Assembly (NCBI GenBank): GCA_910584955.1
Contig: CAJUDC010000091.1
Location: forward strand, 1 to 10,606
DNA length: 10,606 nt
Direction: 5' to 3'
Origin: an uncultured Paraprevotella sp.
GTDB lineage: Bacteria > Bacteroidota > Bacteroidia > Bacteroidales > Bacteroidaceae
In this document: piece after piece, positions 5,930 through 10,606 of the stretch
How the letters are laid out: each line of letters begins with the position of its first letter
Position numbering within the stretch: position 1 is the first letter of the stretch
Notes under the pieces: generated by a model
Told to the model about the DNA's origin: nothing
The model's database searches: none
Seen by the model: only the letters and a program-made list of their open reading frames with translations
Position numbers and translations under genes: made by a program

Positions 5930-7075
5930 TCAGAGCGCTTTCTGCCAGCACCGACGGTGCTTATGAACCTCGGCATCCAGGTAAGCCCATTGCCCCTGGC
6001 TCTTCTCATTGGTCTCCAACTGGGGATGCGTCTCCCCAAACTTGAAACCCATCTGCTGACAAATGGGAATAAGGTCGGCAAAAAGCATTGCATTCACCCC
6101 TTTATTCTGATATTCGGGAAGCACCGCCACCAGCAACAGGTCCACAATGTCGGAATGTTTCCAATACATGGCCTTCAGCAGATGCACCCACCCGAACGGG
6201 AACAACTTTCCCCGGGCTTTCTGCAACGCCCGGGAGAGCGAGGGCATGCCCACCCCCATAGCCACCGGCTGCCCGTCCTGATCCTCAACGACGGTGAGCA
6301 GACGCAAATCGATAAAAGGCAGATACGTATTTATATATTGGTTGATCTGACGTTCGTTCATCTCGGAATAACCGTATAGCGGTGCATAAGCCTTATTCAC
6401 CACATCAAAAATCCGCAACCCGTAGTTGCTGCGGCGGATTTCCTTTACGCTAGTGAACTTCCGTACATGCAGATTATAACGTTTGGCACTCATCTCGGCC
6501 ACCCTGAAGTATTTATCGGAATGCGCCGTGTGGGTAGCGTCGGGTACGGTTATCTTCCGTTCCACCCAATCCACTTCCTTTTCGTAACCCAAACTTTCCA
6601 TGTGCCCGGCATAATACGGGTAATTATAAGTCGTCGACATGGTACTGAGCTGATCAAAGCCTCCCGTGAGCATCCCTTCGGGGTCCATATCCGTAAAGCC
6701 CAGCGGTCCCACGATACGGTCCATTCCTTTTTCTCTGCCCCACTGTTCCACCGTCTTGAGCAAGAGCCTGCTCACTTCACGGTCGTCGATAAAATCAATC
6801 CACCCGAACCGTACATTACGCACCTTCCATGTCTCGTTTGCCTTATGGTTTATAATAGCGGCCACACGCCCCACGACCTTGCCGTCCCGATAGGCCAGAA
6901 AATAATCCGCCTCACAAAACTCAAAGGCCGCATTCTTCGAGGGGTTGAACGTGTCCTTCAGATCTTCGTAAAAATCGGGCACCGCATAGGGGCAATCTTT
7001 ATATAATTGATAATTAAAACGTATGAAGGCCTTCAAATCCCGGGAATCGGATACTTTTTTTATAGTCAGGGTCAT
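5930..7075 (-). CDS. Tandem GNAT-fold acetyltransferase-like protein, unknown substrate
   Basis: A 381-residue soluble protein with two GNAT-like halves. Half one (about 1-175) carries YFLAYRDGKVVGRVAAI (58-74) and GWIDFIDDREVSRLLLKTVEQWGREKGMDRIVGP (91-124 region). Half two (about 220-381) carries LLTVVEDQDGQPVAMGVG (259-276) and VAVLPEYQNKGVNAMLF (316-332). In the second half QNKGVN replaces the Q/R-x-x-G-x-G/A acetyl-CoA phosphate-binding loop, with Asn at the last position, so cofactor binding may be altered. The protein resembles a family widespread in Bacteroidetes with no known role to me. I start at the ATG at 7075. The in-frame TTG at 7108 falls inside the promoter -7 box, so it would lie upstream of the transcript. 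The gene converges on the methyltransferase (23-bp gap) and diverges from the OmpA gene. Confidence 0.75.
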   Translation of the reverse strand: MTLTIKKVSDSRDLKAFIRFNYQLYKDCPYAVPDFYEDLKDTFNPSKNAAFEFCEADYFLAYRDGKVVGRVAAIINHKANETWKVRNVRFGWIDFIDDREVSRLLLKTVEQWGREKGMDRIVGPLGFTDMDPEGMLTGGFDQLSTMSTTYNYPYYAGHMESLGYEKEVDWVERKITVPDATHTAHSDKYFRVAEMSAKRYNLHVRKFTSVKEIRRSNYGLRIFDVVNKAYAPLYGYSEMNERQINQYINTYLPFIDLRLLTVVEDQDGQPVAMGVGMPSLSRALQKARGKLFPFGWVHLLKAMYWKHSDIVDLLLVAVLPEYQNKGVNAMLFADLIPICQQMGFKFGETHPQLETNEKSQGQWAYLDAEVHKHRRCWQKAL

Positions 7076-7105
7076 TACATTCCTTTTTAGGTTCGATAAG
7101 AATAG

Positions 7106-7113
7106 CAAAGGTA
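7106..7113 (-). promoter_or_regulatory. -7 promoter box for the GNAT-like gene
   Basis: On the minus strand 7113-7106 reads TACCTTTG, an exact TAnnTTTG match. It predicts a transcript start near 7100, about 25 bases before the ATG at 7075. No TTG lies 19-21 bases upstream; the nearest (7131-7129, minus strand) has only a 15-base spacer, so the -33 element is weak. Confidence 0.5.
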
Positions 7114-7137
7114 GCTCTTTTTTCCGTACAATGCTGC

Positions 7138-7151
7138 TCCTAAGCTTAGGA
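7138..7151. promoter_or_regulatory. 14-bp perfect palindrome in the divergent intergenic region (candidate operator)
   Basis: TCCTAAGCTTAGGA is fully self-complementary. It lies between the minus-strand -7 box (7106-7113) and the plus-strand -33 element (7197-7199), close to where the -33 region of the minus-strand promoter would be. A dimeric repressor or activator site is possible; chance occurrence cannot be excluded. Confidence 0.35.
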
Positions 7152-7196
7152 AATAAACAGATTTAACGATTAAAACGGAAAAAAGAACAGAAAAAT

Positions 7197-7227
7197 TTGG
7201 ATAAAACCATTATAAGGGCTATTTTTG
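7197..7227 (+). promoter_or_regulatory. Bacteroidetes-type promoter for the OmpA gene
   Basis: TTG at 7197-7199, a 20-base spacer and TATTTTTG at 7220-7227 form a full match to the Bacteroides consensus. The upstream 30 bases are very A-rich, like an UP element. Predicted start near 7231-7234 gives an AT-rich leader of about 33 nt before the ATG at 7266. The arrangement suggests strong expression, as is typical for major outer-membrane proteins. Confidence 0.85.
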
Positions 7228-7265
7228 TTCAATTTACAAACATTTAACATTAAAAAATCAGTTAT

Positions 7266-8417
7266 ATGAAGCATTTTACAAAATTCTGTGCGGTTGCCGC
7301 CCTGCTATGGGGAACCGCAACAAGCGCTTTCGCCCAGGAAGCATCAAACGATAAAGACTACAAACCTTATCCTTACATGTTCATCGGATTGCAAGGAGGC
7401 GTACAGAACACGTTTACGAATTACGACTTCGGCAAACTGATTACGCCCACGGCTTCCGTTTCTTTCGGTAGCTACTTCACACCGGTTGTGGGAGCGCGCC
7501 TGCATGTGAACGGCTGGATGAACCGGGGCGGTTTCAAAGGTTTTGAAAAAGAATACGACTACAATTATATCACGACCAGTGCGGACGTGCTGTTGAACCT
7601 GACCAATCTGTTCTCCAGAAAGGACGACCACGTGTTCAATATTATATTACTCGGCGGTATCGGCTTGAACTACGCATGGGACAACGACGACCTGCAAGCA
7701 TTGCTTACTACCCAAAACATCAGCGCACCGCTGGCATGGAAAGACAACCGCCTGTCGCACAATGCCCGTGTCGGCGTACAGTTCGATGTGAAACTGAGCA
7801 AACATTGGGGCGTCAATCTGGAAATCGCCGCCAACAACCTTTCAGACCGCTACAATTCGAAGAGCAACAACAAAGACGACTGGCAGGCAACAGCCCAACT
7901 GGGACTGGCCTATAAATTCGGATTCAAGAAGAAACCGGCCGAAATCATTCCCGTACCCGTCGAAGAATGGGCTACACGCATTGATACAGTATGGTATGAC
8001 GACGTAACTTATAAAGACGTACCCGTCGAAGAAAAACTGGAAAGCAATATTTATTATGAAATACGCAAATCGGAGCCGGATCCCAAGACAAAAATTGAAG
8101 AGATCGTCAAATTTGTTAAAAGCCATGAGAACTGCAAGATTTCTATCGTAGGCTATGCCGACAAGGGTACAGGAAACCCGCGTATAAACATGAAATACTC
8201 CAAGCAGCGGGCCGAAAAAACCGTGAAAGCACTGATTGAATCGGGCGTAGACGCATCCATCATCACTAGCGATGCCAAAGGAGACACAGTGCAACCGTTC
8301 AGCGAAAACGACAGAAACCGTGTAGTCATCACCGTCACCACCGGCAAGGGTGTGAAGAAGGAAAAAGTGGTGACTAAAAAATTCCGTACTGAAGAAGTTC
8401 GTTACCGCGTGAAGTAA
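7266..8417 (+). CDS. OmpA-family outer-membrane protein with peptidoglycan-binding domain
   Basis: A 383-residue protein. A signal peptide (1-23, ending TSAFA) is followed by Gln24. Residues about 34-220 are a beta-barrel with alternating aromatic strands such as MFIGLQGGVQ, LGGIGLNYAW and AQLGLAYKFGF. A charged linker (221-258) contains VPVEE twice. Residues about 259-357 are the OmpA C-terminal domain, with GYADKGTGNPRINMKYSKQRAEKTV: Asp299 and Arg315 are the expected diaminopimelate-binding pair, followed by RNRVVITV (350-357). The last 26 residues form an unusual Lys/Arg-rich tail beyond the domain. The protein should span the outer membrane and hold it to peptidoglycan. It has its own promoter and a strong downstream hairpin, so it is monocistronic. 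Family assignment is firm; which OmpA paralogue it is cannot be told. Confidence 0.92.
   Translation: MKHFTKFCAVAALLWGTATSAFAQEASNDKDYKPYPYMFIGLQGGVQNTFTNYDFGKLITPTASVSFGSYFTPVVGARLHVNGWMNRGGFKGFEKEYDYNYITTSADVLLNLTNLFSRKDDHVFNIILLGGIGLNYAWDNDDLQALLTTQNISAPLAWKDNRLSHNARVGVQFDVKLSKHWGVNLEIAANNLSDRYNSKSNNKDDWQATAQLGLAYKFGFKKKPAEIIPVPVEEWATRIDTVWYDDVTYKDVPVEEKLESNIYYEIRKSEPDPKTKIEEIVKFVKSHENCKISIVGYADKGTGNPRINMKYSKQRAEKTVKALIESGVDASIITSDAKGDTVQPFSENDRNRVVITVTTGKGVKKEKVVTKKFRTEEVRYRVK
7952..8033 (+). repeat. 16-bp direct repeat in the OmpA linker
   Basis: CGTACCCGTCGAAGAA occurs at 7952-7967 and again at 8018-8033, 66 bases (22 codons) apart and in frame. Both copies encode VPVEE in the linker between the barrel and the peptidoglycan-binding domain. 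This suggests a past internal duplication. Confidence 0.75.
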
Positions 8418-8445
8418 ATTCGGTATTAAACAGACAGCCACACAT

Positions 8446-8489
8446 AAGTCGGTGCATATCGGGAGCCATCTCCCGATATGCACCGACTT
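8446..8489 (+). terminator. Perfect 20-bp hairpin after the OmpA gene, probable terminator
   Basis: Bases 8446-8465 pair perfectly with 8470-8489 around the loop CCAT, 28 bases after the stop codon. The following T tract is short and broken (ctttcgtt), so termination may rely on stem strength. The hairpin may also protect the mRNA 3' end from exonucleases. Confidence 0.75.
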
Positions 8490-8563
8490 TCGTTACCTGT
8501 ATTTAGTCCCGGTACGACAGCAAAAGCATTTTCCCTATACATAAATTAAAAAACAAAAAAAGT

Positions 8564-8594
8564 TTGAGACAATCCCGGAAATATGTTATTTTTG
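8564..8594 (+). promoter_or_regulatory. Bacteroidetes-type promoter for the topoisomerase IV B gene
   Basis: TTG at 8564-8566, a 20-base spacer and TATTTTTG at 8587-8594 match the consensus exactly and mirror the OmpA promoter, including an A-rich upstream stretch. The predicted start near 8598-8601 leaves an unusually long leader of about 140 nt. Confidence 0.85.
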
Positions 8595-8737
8595 CAAGAA
8601 AGAGAGTCATCGGTCACGGAACGCAAACCGTCGGTCGGAAAACAAATTCCGGCATATCGGATTCCCACATATCGGAACATCCTAATGTAACTTCGTTCGT
8701 TACCTCCTGACATTCCATTGATAAAAAGCAGAAAAAC

Positions 8738-10606
8738 ATGTCCGAAGAATTAAACTTCCTTGCTGAAGCACCGGTCGAATATACCGACGAGAATATACGC
8801 CACCTGTCCGATATGGAACATGTGCGCACGCGCCCCGGCATGTATATCGGTAAGTTGGGTGACGGTTCGCATGCTGAGGACGGCATCTATGTGCTGCTCA
8901 AGGAAGTGATAGACAATAGTATTGACGAGTTCAAGATGAATGCCGGGAAACGCATTGAAATCACGGTAGAAGACAATCTGCGTGTCAGCGTCCGCGACTA
9001 CGGACGGGGCATTCCGCAAGGAAAACTCATCGAAGCCGTAAGCATGCTCAACACCGGCGGTAAATACGACTCCAAAGCGTTTAAGAAAAGCGTGGGGCTG
9101 AACGGAGTGGGCATTAAAGCCGTAAACGCACTGAGCGTGCACTTCGAGGTACGGAGCTTCCGCGACGGACAAGTACGCAAAGCTACCTTCGAAAAAGGAG
9201 TGCTGACCGGAGACACCACCGAAGCTACCCAGGACGAAGCCGGAACATACATCTACTTTGAACCGGACGACACACTATTCAAACATTACTCGTTCCGAAA
9301 CGAATTCATCGAAACGATGCTGCGAAACTATACGTATCTGAACACCGGACTTACCATTATGTTCAACGGTCGCCGCATCCATTCTCGGAACGGACTCGTG
9401 GACCTGCTCAACGACAATATGACCAACGACGGGCTGTATCCTATCATCCACCTGAAAGGAGACGACATTGAGATAGCATTCACACACACGGGACAGTACG
9501 GAGAAGAATATTACTCCTTCGTGAACGGACAGCACACCACGCAAGGCGGCACACACCAAAGCGCATTCAAAAAGCACATCGCCGAGACCATCAAAGAATT
9601 TTCCGGCAAAAACTTCGATTACGGCGACATCCGCAACGGACTGGTAGCCGCCATTGCCGTAAACATCGAGGAACCCATGTTCGAAAGTCAGACTAAAATC
9701 AAACTGGGTTCGCTTACGACCATCCCGGACGGCGGCATCAGCATCGATAAATTTGTAGGTGACTTTGTCAAAGAACAGGTAGATAACTTTCTTCATAAAA
9801 ACACCGACATCGCAGAAGTTCTCCTGCAAAAGATCGTAGAAAGCGAGAAAGAACGGAAAGCCATCGCCGGCGTGGCCAAGCTCGCCCGCGAGCGCTCCAA
9901 AAAAGCCAATCTGCACAACCGGAAACTGCGTGACTGCCGCATCCATCTGAACGATCCGAAAGGGGAATGGCAGGAAGAGAGCTCTATTTTCATCACCGAA
10001 GGCGACTCGGCGTCCGGCTCCATTACCAAAAGCCGTAACGTGAACACGCAAGCCGTGTTCAGCCTGCGCGGTAAACCGCTCAACTGTTTCGGACTGACCA
10101 AAAAGGTGGTCTACGAAAACGAAGAATTCAACCTGCTGCAAGCCGCCCTGAACATCGAGGACGGACTTGAGGGGTTACGCTATAACAAAGTCATTGTGGC
10201 CACGGACGCCGATGTGGACGGTATGCACATCCGTTTGCTCATGATCACATTCTTCCTGCAATTCTTCCCCGATCTGATTAAAAAGGGGCACGTATACATT
10301 CTACAGACTCCCTTGTTCCGTGTTCGGAACCGCAAGAGCAAAATCAACAAGGCCCGTCTCAAGCAACTTGAAGAAAAGCGGACCGAAGCTAGCGGTGCCG
10401 AAGGCAAAGAGAAGAAGCAAACGACAGGCCCCTCCGACTTTATCACGGAGTACTGTTACAGCGACGAGGAACGCCTCGCAGCCATTGAAGCACTGGGCCC
10501 CGATCCCGAAATCACCCGTTTCAAAGGACTTGGAGAAATATCGCCCGACGAGTTCAAACACTTTATCGGTCCCGACATGAGGCTGGAACAGGTCACCCTG
10601 CACAAA
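8738..10606 (+). CDS. parE: DNA topoisomerase IV subunit B (ParE-type), 3' end outside window
   Basis: Open from the ATG at 8738 to the window end (623 codons). The family is usually about 620-650 residues, so only a short C-terminal piece is probably missing. This is the ATPase and Toprim subunit of the type IIA topoisomerase that decatenates daughter chromosomes. Visible motifs: TRPGMYIG; the GHKL Bergerat fold, with EVIDNSIDE (ATP-hydrolysing Glu and Asn), DYGRGIP and GLNGVGIKAVNALS; transducer QTKIKLGS with its ATP-contacting lysine; Toprim ITEGDSASGS and DADVDGMHIR; and RFKGLGEIS. The LRGKPLNCFG segment and the overall length favour ParE over GyrB. A charged stretch of about 38 residues (10333-10446) sits between the Toprim strand QTPLFRVRN and EYCYSDEER. 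It is transcribed alone from 8564-8594 as far as can be seen. Confidence 0.9.
   Translation, partial: MSEELNFLAEAPVEYTDENIRHLSDMEHVRTRPGMYIGKLGDGSHAEDGIYVLLKEVIDNSIDEFKMNAGKRIEITVEDNLRVSVRDYGRGIPQGKLIEAVSMLNTGGKYDSKAFKKSVGLNGVGIKAVNALSVHFEVRSFRDGQVRKATFEKGVLTGDTTEATQDEAGTYIYFEPDDTLFKHYSFRNEFIETMLRNYTYLNTGLTIMFNGRRIHSRNGLVDLLNDNMTNDGLYPIIHLKGDDIEIAFTHTGQYGEEYYSFVNGQHTTQGGTHQSAFKKHIAETIKEFSGKNFDYGDIRNGLVAAIAVNIEEPMFESQTKIKLGSLTTIPDGGISIDKFVGDFVKEQVDNFLHKNTDIAEVLLQKIVESEKERKAIAGVAKLARERSKKANLHNRKLRDCRIHLNDPKGEWQEESSIFITEGDSASGSITKSRNVNTQAVFSLRGKPLNCFGLTKKVVYENEEFNLLQAALNIEDGLEGLRYNKVIVATDADVDGMHIRLLMITFFLQFFPDLIKKGHVYILQTPLFRVRNRKSKINKARLKQLEEKRTEASGAEGKEKKQTTGPSDFITEYCYSDEERLAAIEALGPDPEITRFKGLGEISPDEFKHFIGPDMRLEQVTLHK

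Larger units (their letters stand above)
8418..8737. other. Intergenic region between OmpA and topoisomerase IV B genes
   Basis: The 320-base gap contains the hairpin at 8446-8489, the promoter at 8564-8594 and a leader of about 140 nt. The leader carries CATATCGGA twice (8653-8661 and 8668-8676) and a small inverted repeat, GTAAC at 8687-8691 with GTTAC at 8699-8703. I see no convincing small gene. Confidence 0.6.

Noticed and set aside
4841..6379. Long plus-strand open frame (512 codons) overlapping the methyltransferase and the end of the GNAT gene
   Set aside because: It is the out-of-frame shadow of two well-supported genes on opposite strands. Its translation is rich in Arg, Pro, Ser and His, with no domain or hydrophobic pattern.
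7076..7108. TTG start extending the GNAT-like protein by eleven residues
   Set aside because: The codon overlaps the exact -7 promoter box at 7106-7113, so it would lie upstream of the predicted transcript.
9275..10141. Long minus-strand open frame (288 codons) inside the topoisomerase gene
   Set aside because: It is antisense to a clear ParE coding region, has no promoter or family motif, and is expected from the codon bias of the sense gene.
8738..10606. GyrB identity for the topoisomerase gene
   Set aside because: GLNGVGIKAVNALS, EGDSASGS and LRGKPLN are, as I recall, typical of Bacteroidetes topoisomerase IV B; the GyrB forms GLHGVG, EGDSAGGS and LRGKILN are absent.

Overview
The window looks like a chromosomal segment from a member of the Bacteroidales (Bacteroides, Phocaeicola or Parabacteroides type). 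The main sign is the promoters. Several genes are preceded by a TAnnTTTG box, mostly with a TTG trinucleotide 19-20 bases upstream, which is the Bacteroidetes primary sigma-factor pattern. Shine-Dalgarno sites are not evident. The protein families agree: a PG_1098-type methyltransferase, a Bacteroidetes-type OmpA porin, and a topoisomerase IV B subunit with a 'GLNGVGIKAVNALS' ATPase motif. I see no mobile element, CRISPR array or phage gene. This reads as ordinary chromosomal, mostly cell-envelope and housekeeping DNA.

Layout: (1) 1-107 holds the 3' part of a tRNA with a CAT anticodon and its intrinsic terminator. (2) 175-1549 is a monocistronic unit with promoter, a HGSNAT/NagX-like (DUF5009-type) membrane acyltransferase, and a strong terminator. 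(3) 1655-2969 is a second, unrelated membrane acyltransferase (acyltransferase-3 family) with its own probable promoter. (4) 3167-5906 is a probable three-gene operon: a secreted SGNH/GDSL hydrolase, a secreted VanX-like D-Ala-D-Ala dipeptidase, and a SAM-dependent methyltransferase of the PG_1098/THUMP-like family. (5) 5930-7075 (minus strand) is a 381-residue GNAT-fold protein. It converges on the operon with a 23-bp gap and diverges from the next gene. (6) 7197-8489 is an OmpA-family outer-membrane protein with a textbook promoter and a perfect 20-bp terminator-like hairpin. (7) 8564-10606 is a promoter, a ~140-nt leader and the 5' 623 codons of topoisomerase IV subunit B, which runs off the window.

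Functional reading: the first four proteins are envelope enzymes. Two transfer acyl groups, one probably removes esters, and one cleaves a cell-wall dipeptide. OmpA anchors the outer membrane to peptidoglycan. A shared role in modifying or recycling envelope glycans is inferred only from adjacency. No clearly undescribed multi-gene system is visible. The best leads are regulatory or structural: a probably leaderless mRNA at 3179, a 14-bp perfect palindrome between divergent promoters, an SGNH hydrolase lacking the usual DxxH aspartate, and a charged insert in the topoisomerase Toprim region.
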